From contig CAYNYJ010000016.1 of NCBI GenBank assembly GCA_964401355.1, forward strand, positions 1 through 49,621: 49,621 nucleotides of DNA, read 5' to 3'. The notes under the pieces were generated by a model, which made no database searches, was not told where the DNA came from, and was given only the letters and a program-made list of their open reading frames with translations. The DNA comes from SZUA-152 sp964401355 (GTDB taxonomy: Bacteria; Pseudomonadota; Gammaproteobacteria; SZUA-152). Shown here one piece after another: positions 1 to 8,334 of the stretch. Made by a program: the position numbers and the translations under genes. Position 1 is the stretch's first letter. Each line of letters begins with the position of its first letter.

Positions 1-18
1 TGGCACTTTAGATGCCGA

Positions 19-324
19 TTAATAAGTGAGGTGGGTCCATACCATTAGCAGTGATCGCAGGTGGGAAAATTTTACCCAGGGCATGAACGGGGTGTTCTTC
101 ATCATGATGTCCAGATCCAGTAAAGTCATTTCGCCCTTGTCCAGTAAGTCGGGACGCGGCTCGATGTGACCTTCGTCCAGCGCTTCGACCCTGTCGACCT
201 GATGACGTTGGTCACGGGGGGCGTCCTTATGGCAGCGGCCGGGTTTTGCAAAATAATAATGGCAGATTAGATAAAAATCGAGATGATGGAAGTCGAATGC
301 GGTGCTTGTGTTTGCTGAGGGCAC
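19..324 (-). pseudogene. Decayed paralogue of the adjacent triheme cytochrome c
   Basis: This reading frame of about 101 codons begins with GTG immediately after the TGA of the cytochrome gene. Its middle part resembles that protein: 'IEPRPDL', 'LLDLDIMMKNT' and 'MPWVKFSH' match 'IEPRADL', 'VLDMDVLFKDT' and 'MPWVKFPH'. Just after the last of these the frame departs from the homology and stops, so no CxxCH heme motif is encoded. In another frame the DNA just downstream encodes C-D-H-C followed by a stop, which looks like the remains of a heme site after a deletion. The start of the gene is also not convincing, because there is no signal peptide. I infer a frameshifted relic of a tandem duplication. 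A sequencing error, or a gene continuing beyond the window edge in another frame, is also possible. Confidence 0.5.
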
Positions 325-1038
325 TCATTGGCTGAAGACATCGGTTGAGGTTTCTGTTTCATCAAAGACAGGTGCAGTTAGGCGAGAATCGGGCCGAACG
401 CCCATGAATTCATTCCAGCGTGCGGGTGTGCCTTCGTGGGGAACGTTGTGGCAGCGTTCGCAGACCCAGAGTGCAAAGGCGACCTTGTCATGACAGCGAC
501 CACAATATTCGCCGGCCAAGATGCCGTCCATGCTGATATCGCTGTTGGCGCCTTTTTTTGCGATGAAAATCGCCGGGTGACAATTGGAACAGGCGAGCCA
601 TTGGGTGTGTGCGATGTGCGGGAACTTTACCCATGGCATCTGGCCGGTGTCTTTAAATAAAACATCCATGTCCAGCACGATCATTTTGGTTTGGCCTTGA
701 AGGTCGGCGCGGGGCTCGATGATACCCAGATCGATGGTTTTGACCCAGTCGACACTGCCACGGCGATCCAGCGGAAAGGCGCTGAGTGCTTCGGCGGGTT
801 CCTGCAAGGCATTGATGGCATTATTGCTGGGATCGTGAATGCCGTCGGTGGCGAGGGCTTCGGTTTTGACCTCATCGGCAAAGAAACGGTTGTCGCGCCA
901 GCGTTTGCCCTCGCCCACACCGCCTTCCACTACATAGTCGGAACTTCGGGTGGCGGAAATGCGGTCGGGCGTGCAGGACACAAGAAAGGGCATTACCATG
1001 AGTGACGCCAGCAGTGCTAAAATTATCCCACGGAACAT
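325..1038 (-). CDS. Triheme c-type cytochrome lipoprotein (cytochrome c7/c3-like)
   Basis: A 237-residue protein predicted to bind three hemes c and to carry electrons at the periplasmic face of the envelope. Residues 1-22 form a hydrophobic signal ending in the lipobox L-V-S-C (Cys22), so it should be lipid-anchored. Three CxxCH motifs lie close together in the C-terminal third, at about residues 150-154, 179-183 and 193-197; the spacing and extra histidines fit a small c7/c3-type multiheme domain. The N-terminal 140 residues are not recognised. A strong purine-rich Shine-Dalgarno (GGGGGGAGGG) lies just before the ATG. The stop codon abuts a decayed paralogue. The electron partner cannot be told from the context. 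Confidence 0.8.
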   Translation of the reverse strand: MFRGIILALLASLMVMPFLVSCTPDRISATRSSDYVVEGGVGEGKRWRDNRFFADEVKTEALATDGIHDPSNNAINALQEPAEALSAFPLDRRGSVDWVKTIDLGIIEPRADLQGQTKMIVLDMDVLFKDTGQMPWVKFPHIAHTQWLACSNCHPAIFIAKKGANSDISMDGILAGEYCGRCHDKVAFALWVCERCHNVPHEGTPARWNEFMGVRPDSRLTAPVFDETETSTDVFSQ

Positions 1039-1097
1039 CTACCCTCCCCCCTTTGCAGGTCGCTGCACAGATAGCCGCGACTGACAGCCGGTATCAA

Positions 1098-1670
1098 TTA
1101 GTACTTTGCACCGGCTCGTTTCAGCTCGTCCATGATCTCGTTGTGGCCTTCGTTGCGTGCGAGGAAGATCGCGGTTCGGCCGTCTCTGGCCTTCACGTTA
1201 ACGTTCGCGCCCCCAGTAATCAATATTTTCACGCTTTTCATGTGGCCGCGGTTGGTGGCCCACATGAGGGGTGTCCAGCCGTTCGTATCGGTGAGTTCGA
1301 GGTTGGCTTTGCGCTGCAAAAGCAGTTTCATGGCGGCGGTGTTGTCTTTTGATGCCGCTCGCAGCAACGGTGTCCAGCCATCTTCATCCTGAGTGTTGAT
1401 ATCGGCACCGGCATCCAGCAACACAGCCATTGTGGCGGTTTGGTCTTGGCGGGCGGCATGGGTGAGAGCAGTCCAGCCATAGCTATTGCGATCATCGACG
1501 TTGGCACCGTTTTCAAGTTCGGTCTGCACTGCGTCAGGATCGCCCGCGAGGGTGTGCTTCATTAATTCTGTATTGCCATCACAGGCTGTAAGCAGGCCGC
1601 CAATGATGCAGAGAAAGACTGTGCGGATGAGCAATGAACGAGGGGTGCATCGTGAGTTTATGAGTTTCAT
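1098..1670 (-). CDS. Ankyrin-repeat lipoprotein
   Basis: A 190-residue protein with a hydrophobic N-terminal segment ending in the lipobox L-T-A-C (Cys30), so it is probably exported and lipid-anchored. The rest is a run of about four to five ankyrin repeats recognisable by the recurring 'GWTPLLRAA', 'GWTPLMWAT' and 'GRTAIFLAR' helices and by the 'GAD/GAN' turns. Ankyrin repeats mediate protein-protein contacts; the partner is unknown. It lies 59 bases upstream of the cytochrome gene on the same strand and may be co-transcribed with it. No clear Shine-Dalgarno precedes the ATG, so the start is less certain than the family assignment. Confidence 0.8.
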   Translation of the reverse strand: MKLINSRCTPRSLLIRTVFLCIIGGLLTACDGNTELMKHTLAGDPDAVQTELENGANVDDRNSYGWTALTHAARQDQTATMAVLLDAGADINTQDEDGWTPLLRAASKDNTAAMKLLLQRKANLELTDTNGWTPLMWATNRGHMKSVKILITGGANVNVKARDGRTAIFLARNEGHNEIMDELKRAGAKY

Positions 1671-1830
1671 AAAAGGCTTTTTGTGTCAGTGATTAGCATG
1701 ATAACAGGTCGTATTGTGACCAAGGTTGGAAAAGTGTATCAAGTCACTTGCGGCGGGCATAGACCGAATGGGTTTTGGCCGGTAGCTCGGTTACTATGTG
1801 CGTTTAACTGACAGCAGAGTACAACCGCGC

Positions 1831-2211
1831 ATGGCTTCGATTGCTTGCCCACATTGTGATAAAAATACCTTCAGCTGGTGGGATAAGTACTGTACCGGAA
1901 AATGGGCCATATTGCGTTGTTCAAGCTGTAGCGGCCGAGTCTGCGCGCAGCCCATCGTGATGGCAGCATTGTATTTTTTATACACCTGGGATGTGGTGTT
2001 GTTCGGTTATCTCGCTTACATCGATTCGCTGTGGTATCTGTTGGTGTTACTGGTCGGCTGGCTCATTCTGGATTATTTCTCGGTCTATATTCCGCTGTCG
2101 GCGCTGCGAACCTCGGGGGCGAGTGGTGCCACATCTGTCGCGGAAACGGGGGCGGATGAGAGTGATAGTCCGACAGAGTCGAACGTGGAAAAACGGGACA
2201 AAGAGCCTTAA
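1831..2211 (+). CDS. Zinc-ribbon small membrane protein
   Basis: About 126 residues. The N-terminus carries two CxxC pairs (CPHC and CSSC, about 20 residues apart), which suggests a zinc ribbon. Two adjacent hydrophobic segments (from 'VMAALYFLYTW' to 'LLVLLVGWLIL') should cross the membrane. The C-terminal tail is polar, rich in Ser, Thr, Glu and Asp, and probably disordered. I start at ATG 1831, which gives MASIACPHC; an upstream GTG at 1798 in the same frame would add 11 residues. It ends six bases before the sugar kinase gene and is probably co-transcribed with it. I cannot assign a function. Confidence 0.6.
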   Translation: MASIACPHCDKNTFSWWDKYCTGKWAILRCSSCSGRVCAQPIVMAALYFLYTWDVVLFGYLAYIDSLWYLLVLLVGWLILDYFSVYIPLSALRTSGASGATSVAETGADESDSPTESNVEKRDKEP

Positions 2212-2217
2212 TCAGCC

Positions 2218-3111
2218 ATGGCTCGTATTCTGACGGTGGGCATTGCCACCCTCGATATTATCAACACCGTCGATGGTTTCCCTGTGGAGGACGATGAGGT
2301 TCGGGCCACAGGGCAAAGCGTGCGCCGGGGTGGCAATGCCACCAATACTGCTGTGGTGTTGTCTCAGCTGGGCCACGAATGCAGCTGGGCAGGTCATTTG
2401 GCGGATGACATCAGCAGTAACGTGATTCGTGCAGATCTGGAATCTTACGGAGTGGAAATGAGCGCTGTCCGCTGTGTGGCTGGCGGGCGAACACCCGCGT
2501 CCTACGTGACGCTGAACCAGCAGAATGGTTCGCGCACCATTGTTCATTTTCGCGACCTTGCCGAGTACAGCTTTGCGCAGTTTCAGCAGATTGATCTCGT
2601 CCAATTCGATTGGCTGCACTTCGAAGGGCGGAATGTGCGGCAAACACGTGCGATGCTCGATGACGTACGACAGCGCGCCCCCGGGTTGCCGGTGTCGGTG
2701 GAAATTGAAAAACCGCGTGAAGATATCGAGAGCCTATGTGCCGACGTGGGCCTGCTGTTATACTCCCGTGCCTATGCTGTGCAGCAAACGGTAACGCAAC
2801 ATGCCGATCCCAAACACCTTGGGCCTGAGGTCTTTTTGCAGGACCAGCATCGGCTATTCCCCGAGGCGGAACACATTTGTACCTGGGGTGACAGGGGCGC
2901 TTGGGGAATCGGCCGTGATGGCGAACTTTTTCATCATCCTGCCCTGCCATTGCGGCAGATTGTCGATACGCTTGCCGCAGGCGACACCTTTAATGCAGCC
3001 ATGATTCACGGCAAACTTTCGGGACAGATGTTGTCCGATTGTCTGCGTGACGCGTGTCAGTTGGCCGCTCAAAAATGTATCCAGCAAGGACTGCGGGGAT
3101 TATGCACTTAA
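2218..3111 (+). CDS. PfkB-family carbohydrate kinase (ribokinase/ketohexokinase-like)
   Basis: A 297-residue cytosolic kinase of the PfkB/ribokinase fold, expected to phosphorylate a sugar or related alcohol with ATP. The N-terminal substrate region carries the glycine-rich 'RRGGNATNTA' (about residues 36-45). The C-terminal signature 'DTLAAGDTF' (about residues 250-258) contains the anion-hole glycine and the catalytic aspartate near residue 256. The overall pattern is closest to ketohexokinase-like members, but the substrate cannot be fixed from sequence. It begins six bases after the zinc-ribbon gene and is followed after 36 bases by thiO, which suggests one transcription unit. A role in vitamin or salvage metabolism with ThiO would be speculation. 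Confidence 0.82.
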   Translation: MARILTVGIATLDIINTVDGFPVEDDEVRATGQSVRRGGNATNTAVVLSQLGHECSWAGHLADDISSNVIRADLESYGVEMSAVRCVAGGRTPASYVTLNQQNGSRTIVHFRDLAEYSFAQFQQIDLVQFDWLHFEGRNVRQTRAMLDDVRQRAPGLPVSVEIEKPREDIESLCADVGLLLYSRAYAVQQTVTQHADPKHLGPEVFLQDQHRLFPEAEHICTWGDRGAWGIGRDGELFHHPALPLRQIVDTLAAGDTFNAAMIHGKLSGQMLSDCLRDACQLAAQKCIQQGLRGLCT

Positions 3112-3147
3112 GGGAGATAAGGCAGCAGTGATGCAAAGAACAATGTT

Positions 3148-4245
3148 ATGACAGATTTCCTGATCGTCGGTGGCGGCCTTATCGGCCTGCTCAGTGCGCG
3201 TGCCCTCAGTCAAACGGGCGCCAAAGTCACGCTTATCGAGCGTGGTCAGTTGGGGATGGAATCTTCCTGGGCGGGCGGCGGTATCCTGTGCCCCCTGTAC
3301 CCCTGGAAATATCCTGATGCCGTGAATCAGCTCGCGACCTGGAGTCAGGCCCGATACGCGGCGTTGGCTGCGGAGCTGGAGCAAGCCACCGGCATTGATT
3401 CGGAATGGGTTCAGAGCGGTCTGCTGATGCTGGACGTGGATCAGTGCGAGGCGGGCCAGACTTGGACAGCCGCGCAAAATGTCAGGGCACGGCCGCTGGG
3501 TGCTGCGGAGATCCAATCCTTGGAACCCGCACTTCAGCACGGTTATCAGGCAGGACTGGTGATGCCGGATGTGGCGCAGATCCGTAATCCACTATTGGTG
3601 AAGGCTCTGCGTCAGGATCTGTTGAACCGAGGGGTGCGAATCGCGGAAGGTACCGAAATTACGCACCTGCTCACCAAAAATGACCGTATTCGGGGAGTGC
3701 GCACTGAATACAACGAGGTGATGGCAGAGCATGTCATTATCGCCTGCGGTGCCTGGAGTTCAACTCTGCTCAAAGAGCTGGGGCAGACCGTGCCGGTGAT
3801 GCCGGTGCGCGGGCAGATGATCCTGTTTCGGGCGCAACCTGGCCTGTTAAAACACATTATCCTGCATGATGGGCATTATGTGATTCCGCGCGGTGATGGC
3901 CGCATTCTGGTCGGCAGCACCATGGAAGAGGTGGGTTTCGACAAAACCGTGACCGACGAAGCACGTGACGATCTGCTTGAAGTGGCTCGCACCATGGTGC
4001 CGGCACTGGTTAAGATTCCGATGGAGCGTCACTGGGCCGGATTGCGTCCGGGTTCGCCTACCGGAGTCCCGTACATCGGCGCGCATCCCAAGGTGGAGGG
4101 TCTGTATATCAACGCCGGACATTTCCGCAATGGCGTGGTCATGGCGCCCGCTTCGGCAGAATTGCTGGCAGATATCATCCTGGGCCGTCCTCCTATCTTG
4201 GAGCCGCTGCCCTTTGCGCTCGCTGGCCGAACCAGCGCGGTATGA
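3148..4245 (+). CDS. thiO: Glycine oxidase ThiO (FAD-dependent)
   Basis: A 365-residue flavoprotein of the DAO family. ThiO oxidises glycine with oxygen to the imine used to build the thiazole ring of thiamine. The N-terminal Rossmann dinucleotide motif is 'VGGGLIGLLSA' (residues 7-17), followed by 'LIERGQLGMESSWAGGGIL', a typical FAD contact of this family. Further family landmarks are 'MPVRGQMI', 'YVIPRGDGRILVGSTMEEVGFD' (split over residues 240-265) and the C-terminal 'NAGHFRNGVVMAPASAELLAD'. Length is normal. No other thi genes lie nearby in this window, so the pathway assignment rests on family similarity. Related D-amino-acid oxidases cannot be wholly excluded. Confidence 0.85.
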   Translation: MTDFLIVGGGLIGLLSARALSQTGAKVTLIERGQLGMESSWAGGGILCPLYPWKYPDAVNQLATWSQARYAALAAELEQATGIDSEWVQSGLLMLDVDQCEAGQTWTAAQNVRARPLGAAEIQSLEPALQHGYQAGLVMPDVAQIRNPLLVKALRQDLLNRGVRIAEGTEITHLLTKNDRIRGVRTEYNEVMAEHVIIACGAWSSTLLKELGQTVPVMPVRGQMILFRAQPGLLKHIILHDGHYVIPRGDGRILVGSTMEEVGFDKTVTDEARDDLLEVARTMVPALVKIPMERHWAGLRPGSPTGVPYIGAHPKVEGLYINAGHFRNGVVMAPASAELLADIILGRPPILEPLPFALAGRTSAV

Positions 4246-4352
4246 AAGATTTGAATACTGCGGTCACATAATCATTGTTGGCAGCATTGCACCCGGTGAC
4301 CGTGCGGCGATATACTGAGTTTCAAGGGGGTAATGACGTGGAGTGGTGACAT

Positions 4353-4763
4353 ATGAACCAGCCAGACTTGCCAATTGATGCTCTTTTCGCGCGACACGGT
4401 GTTGCGTCGACCCAGCAACGGCGACAGATTGCGCAAATTCTGTTTGCGCGGCCACAACACCTGTCGGCCGATCAAGTGTTGGAACAGGTCAACCGGGAAG
4501 GCAGCGTGGCCTCCAAAGCAACGGTGTACAATACCTTGGGTTTATTTGCGCGCAAGGGTCTGATTCGGGAAGTCATCGTCGATCCCAGTAAAGTGTTTTA
4601 TGATTCAAACACCTCCGAGCATCATCACTTCTTCAATGTCGATACCGGCCTGCTGGAAGATATCGATGCCCAGGGTGTAGTGTTGCAAAACCTGCCCACC
4701 CCGCCCGCAGGCACTGAGTTGGAGAGTGTCGACATCATCGTGCGAGTCCGCTCGGTGAAATAG
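4353..4763 (+). CDS. Fur-family transcriptional regulator lacking the CxxC zinc sites
   Basis: A 136-residue member of the Fur superfamily. The N-terminal winged helix is clear ('TQQRRQIAQILFARPQHLSADQVL', residues 20-43, and 'SKATVYNTLGLFARKGLI', residues 54-71). The C-terminal domain has 'SEHHHFFN' (His90-92) in place of the usual HHDH motif. No cysteine pairs are present at all, so the structural zinc site of Fur, Zur and PerR is missing. Members with this simplified metal region include Irr-like regulators, which sense heme or iron status. I see no adjacent regulon gene. It may respond to iron, heme or peroxide; that is inference. Confidence 0.8.
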   Translation: MNQPDLPIDALFARHGVASTQQRRQIAQILFARPQHLSADQVLEQVNREGSVASKATVYNTLGLFARKGLIREVIVDPSKVFYDSNTSEHHHFFNVDTGLLEDIDAQGVVLQNLPTPPAGTELESVDIIVRVRSVK

Positions 4764-4889
4764 ATTTTCCGCGCTACGGTTGTCCTCGACGCCTACCATC
4801 TTTTATACTCGCCCACCCCGACAGCCCCACAGTACCTCCCTGATGGTGCCTTCCTTGTAAATGATGTGTGGAGCTGTTTGTAACACAAC

Positions 4890-4965
<76 letters not shown>

Positions 4966-5217
4966 TTAAATAAATAAGCCAGGCGATCCTTCTTTCTGTG
5001 GAATCTCATATGTAAACACACGGTAGACGCTTGAGATGCGGGATATAAATTTCGCGGTTTTGAGGTCTGGGAATGTGCGGCGTGTTTGCTTAGCGACCCC
5101 CCCCCTTGCGCCTGTTTGTATTTGGCTGTGGTTTTTGTTCTCCCCAAAGAAATGCAAAATTTTCAAATAAGGGTTGGGATGGTTTACTGTGACCAAAATC
5201 AACTCAATAAATTTTAG

Positions 5218-5832
5218 TTACATCTTTGGCCAATAAGGCGCGGCGCGTGCCAACATATCCATGGCAGCATTGATGGCTTGTAGGCGGGTCTCGTCGCCAC
5301 CGCGATCGGGATGATGCTGCATTGCCAGTCGTCGATGCTGGGTCTTGATGGCGGGCCAATCCACCGGGTCTTCTAATTCAAGAATCGCCAAAGCACTGCG
5401 CCGGTCATCGTGACTGATGAAGCGCGTCCAGAATTGCGTGAGCAGAATTTCCACGTCGTTGGCATTGGTTTTTTCCAGATTGTTTAAATCCAGATAATAT
5501 TCACGCAAAGGGTCATGCCTGCCCAGTTGAGCATTCGATGACGCTGTGAACGTTCGCAGTTGGATACACAGTGTGTGAATGTCGAGATGCGCCGTCTGCT
5601 CGGCCCGGAGTTGGTTGTGCAAGCAATAAAGGGCGTGGAATAACAGGAAGTGGGTTTGAAAAAGTGAGAGCTTGTCACGCAGGCGCTCGTGATTAAAATT
5701 CGTTTCGTCCTCAGCCCCCAGCGTTTTGATCAGGTCGTATTCGCTGATGCCTGCCGGGTGCGCGCGCAGCACCCGGTGTAATAAATCGAGACGTTTTTGT
5801 AAATCATTGTCTGAAGGGTGTTGCGCGCACAT
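5218..5832 (-). CDS. DnaJ-related protein with C-terminal J domain
   Basis: A 204-residue protein. The N-terminal part ('LLHRVLRAHPAGISEYDLIKTL', then 'LFQTHFLLFHALYCLHNQL') matches the DNAJ-related N-terminal domain known from gammaproteobacteria. The C-terminal ~55 residues form a J domain with the HPD motif at residues 174-176 ('MQHHPDRGGDE'), which stimulates the ATPase of DnaK-type chaperones. The J domain sits at the C-terminus, unlike in DnaJ itself, and there is no glycine/phenylalanine or zinc region. It is the last gene of a minus-strand cluster nudE-cysQ-FKBP-this gene, 31 bases after the FKBP stop. Confidence 0.85.
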   Translation of the reverse strand: MCAQHPSDNDLQKRLDLLHRVLRAHPAGISEYDLIKTLGAEDETNFNHERLRDKLSLFQTHFLLFHALYCLHNQLRAEQTAHLDIHTLCIQLRTFTASSNAQLGRHDPLREYYLDLNNLEKTNANDVEILLTQFWTRFISHDDRRSALAILELEDPVDWPAIKTQHRRLAMQHHPDRGGDETRLQAINAAMDMLARAAPYWPKM

Positions 5833-5863
5833 TGTGGTTGAATTTATTGTTCGCAGAGTGTCT

Positions 5864-6541
5864 CTAGTTCACCTTGATGAGTTCAATCTCGAAAATCAGG
5901 GCTTCGTTGGGACCGATGGTGTTGCCGGAGCCGCGTTCACCATAGGCCAGTTCGGAAGGGATAAACACCTGCCATTTGTCGCCTTCGTGCATTAATGGCA
6001 GCACTTCCTGCCAACCCTGGATGACCTGGCCGACATTAAAAGTGGCTGGCGTCCTGCGTTTGTAAGAGCTGTCGAATTCAGTGCCATTGATGAGTGTGCC
6101 GCGGTAATGGGCAGTAATAGAATCACTGATCTTGGGTTGCTTGCCTTTGCCGGAGAGTAGGATTTTATATTGAAGCCCGCTGTCACGGGTAATAATGCCC
6201 TCTTTCTCTTTGTTGGCGGCAAGAAAGGTTTGGCCTTTATTTTTGGCTTCTTGTCCTTTGTCGGCACGGGTGGCGAGTAACTTTTTCTGGGCGGCTTCCA
6301 TGGTTTCACGTATTTCCGCTGCACTGAGTTGCGGGGTTTTGTCATTCAACACATCGTTGATGGCGTGTGACATGGCGGTGGTGTCGATTTCAAGATTGTC
6401 GCGTTTGAAACCCTGCCCAATTTGCATGCCAATCGCGTAACTGAATTTTTCTTTTTCCGTGCTGGGTTTTGCGGCGATGGCGGCTGCGGTGTGTATGACT
6501 AAAATGGCGGCGAGGCCGCTGAGTATGAGTTGACGTTTCAT
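5864..6541 (-). CDS. FKBP-type peptidyl-prolyl isomerase (Mip/FklB-like), exported
   Basis: A 225-residue isomerase that catalyses cis-trans isomerisation at proline bonds. Residues 1-23 form a cleavable signal peptide, so it acts in the periplasm. An N-terminal helical dimerisation domain follows ('FSYAIGMQIGQGFKRDNLEID'-type start, then 'FLAANKEKEGI'). The FKBP domain occupies about residues 115-223, with 'GLQYKIL', 'VTAHY'-like 'ITAHYRGTLINGTEFDSSY', 'VIQGWQEVLPLMHEGDKWQVFIPSELAYGERG' and 'LIFEIELI', which carry the conserved pocket residues. The architecture is that of Mip and FkpA. The gene lies between cysQ and the DnaJ-related gene on the same strand, so another folding factor is its neighbour. 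Confidence 0.9.
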   Translation of the reverse strand: MKRQLILSGLAAILVIHTAAAIAAKPSTEKEKFSYAIGMQIGQGFKRDNLEIDTTAMSHAINDVLNDKTPQLSAAEIRETMEAAQKKLLATRADKGQEAKNKGQTFLAANKEKEGIITRDSGLQYKILLSGKGKQPKISDSITAHYRGTLINGTEFDSSYKRRTPATFNVGQVIQGWQEVLPLMHEGDKWQVFIPSELAYGERGSGNTIGPNEALIFEIELIKVN

Positions 6542-6605
6542 GTAACTTCCTTTGATTTAAAGAGGGTTGAAAAGTTGACTGACAAAATTGAAGGATGAAT
6601 GACGT

Positions 6606-7409
6606 TTAAAGGTATTGGCGCCAATTGAAACCGGGGTCGCCGATGACTAAAAAATGAGGGTTTAATAAAGAATCTTTGGTGTTGTATTGAAGCCCCTGGC
6701 CATCGGTTTTTACAATGCACCCACCGGCCTCTTCAACCACGCATTGTGCCGCAGCGGTATCCCATTCGGAGGTGGGGCCAAGGCGCGGATAAATATCAGC
6801 AGCGCCTTCGGCCACCAGACAGGATTTGAGTGAGCTGCCCATGCTGATGATTTCGTATTCGCCTACGCGTTGTAAAAAGGCTTCCAATGAGTCGCCGCGA
6901 TGTGACCGGCTGCCAGCGATAATGGTGCTGTCAGGTGTCTTTATACGAGAGCGAATCGTCATAGCATCGGTATTGTTGGCAGTCGCACCCACGGTTTTTT
7001 TAAAGGCACCGGTGCCGCGCGCCGCATAGTATGTAACGCCGGTGACCGGGGCATAAATCACACCGAGTACGGACTCGTGATTGTCGATGAATGCAATGTT
7101 AACGGTGAATTCGCCATTGCGTTTGACGAATTCGCGAGTGCCATCCAGTGGATCGACCAACCAGTAACGTTGCCACTGGCTGCGTTCGGCAAAGGGAATG
7201 CTGGCGGATTCTTCGGAAAGAATGGGAATCTCGGGGGTGAGCTTGCTGAGGCCATCGACAATGGTGTTGTGTGCGGCCATGTCAGCAGCTGTCAGTGGCG
7301 TGTTATCAGATTTTTTTTCAACATCAAAATCCGTGTCGTAGATTTCCATGATGCGCTGTCCCGCCAATATCGACAGTTCGATAACATCGTTGATGAGTGC
7401 TTCGTTCAC
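6606..7409 (-). CDS. cysQ: 3'(2'),5'-bisphosphate nucleotidase CysQ
   Basis: A 267-residue member of the inositol-monophosphatase-like superfamily. It removes the 3' phosphate from PAP, the by-product of sulfate assimilation. Metal-binding motifs are present: 'LSEES' (residues 64-68), 'VDPLDGTREF' (about 85-94) and 'EWDTAAAQCVVEEAGG' near residue 215. The start codon is GTG, preceded by GGGAG at good spacing. It lies 34 bases downstream of nudE, an arrangement conserved in many gammaproteobacteria, and both enzymes clean up adenine nucleotides. Confidence 0.92.
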   Translation of the reverse strand: MNEALINDVIELSILAGQRIMEIYDTDFDVEKKSDNTPLTAADMAAHNTIVDGLSKLTPEIPILSEESASIPFAERSQWQRYWLVDPLDGTREFVKRNGEFTVNIAFIDNHESVLGVIYAPVTGVTYYAARGTGAFKKTVGATANNTDAMTIRSRIKTPDSTIIAGSRSHRGDSLEAFLQRVGEYEIISMGSSLKSCLVAEGAADIYPRLGPTSEWDTAAAQCVVEEAGGCIVKTDGQGLQYNTKDSLLNPHFLVIGDPGFNWRQYL

Positions 7410-7443
7410 TGTGGCTCCCTATTGAAATGCGGACTACAGGGGA

Positions 7444-8037
7444 TCATGACACGTTACTTTTTTTACGCTGTGCGAGGTGTTCGCGGACCATAAACAAAGC
7501 GGCGATGCTGCGTGCTTCCGTGCATTCCTTTTGAGCCAATAGCTCGGGCAATGCCTCCAGACGCCAGGGCACCACTTCAATCATCTCCGGTTCATCGCCT
7601 TCGTGCCGTTCTTGGTAAAGGTCTTCGGCCAACACCACATGGGTTTCATGGCTGAGATAGCCTGGCGCAACCGTCAGGCTGGTGAGGTGATGAAGTTGAT
7701 GTGCACCGTAACCGACTTCCTCCATGATCTCGCGGTTGGCCGCTTTCAGCAAGGGTTCGTTGGCCTCAATGCGACCCTTGGGCAGAGCCAATTCATAACG
7801 ATGTACGCCTGTGGCATATTCGCGAATCAGCAATACCGTTTGTTCATCAAGCATGGGCACGATTAGTACCGCGCCGCTTTCCGAACCGACCAGGCGCTCA
7901 TGGCTGACTTCGACGCCATTGGCAAAACGTAGTTCACGCCTTTCCACTCGAAAAATACGAGTACGTGCAACGATCTCAGAATGTAAGATTTCTGGGTTTG
8001 TGCGAGTGGGGAGTTTTCGAGTCGGGTCTTCGCCCAT
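7444..8037 (-). CDS. nudE: ADP compounds hydrolase NudE (Nudix)
   Basis: A 197-residue Nudix hydrolase expected to cleave ADP-ribose, Ap3A and NADH-type substrates. The Nudix box G-x5-E-x7-REUxEExGU is intact at residues 88-110 (beginning GRIEANE and ending REIMEEVGY). The N-terminus 'ILHSEIVARTRIFRVERREL' and the following 'GVEVSHERL' match NudE rather than other Nudix families. The position directly upstream of cysQ supports the assignment. It appears to be the first gene of a four-gene minus-strand unit; its promoter should lie in the 8038-8334 gap it shares with the HU-like gene. Confidence 0.9.
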   Translation of the reverse strand: MGEDPTRKLPTRTNPEILHSEIVARTRIFRVERRELRFANGVEVSHERLVGSESGAVLIVPMLDEQTVLLIREYATGVHRYELALPKGRIEANEPLLKAANREIMEEVGYGAHQLHHLTSLTVAPGYLSHETHVVLAEDLYQERHEGDEPEMIEVVPWRLEALPELLAQKECTEARSIAALFMVREHLAQRKKSNVS

Positions 8038-8334
8038 GACGATGTCCTTCCTGGGTTACTCTCGGTATTGTTACCGTGAATGCCGTATTGCGGCTGCAAT
8101 AATCACGGTATAAAGCGTAACTGCTGAGCGGCAAGTCGCATGTATAGTAGCGTGTTGATGGTGTGATAGCACGAAAAAAACGTCATAAATACTTTCGTTG
8201 ACGTTGCGTAAATTGCAAAAAGAGACTATAAAACCAGGCAAATCGATGGATATCGGTTTTGCAAATGAAGCATGATGCTTGTTTGTTTCAAACCGCAATG
8301 AATGCATAAAGTAAATTTATTGGGAGAATGTTAA

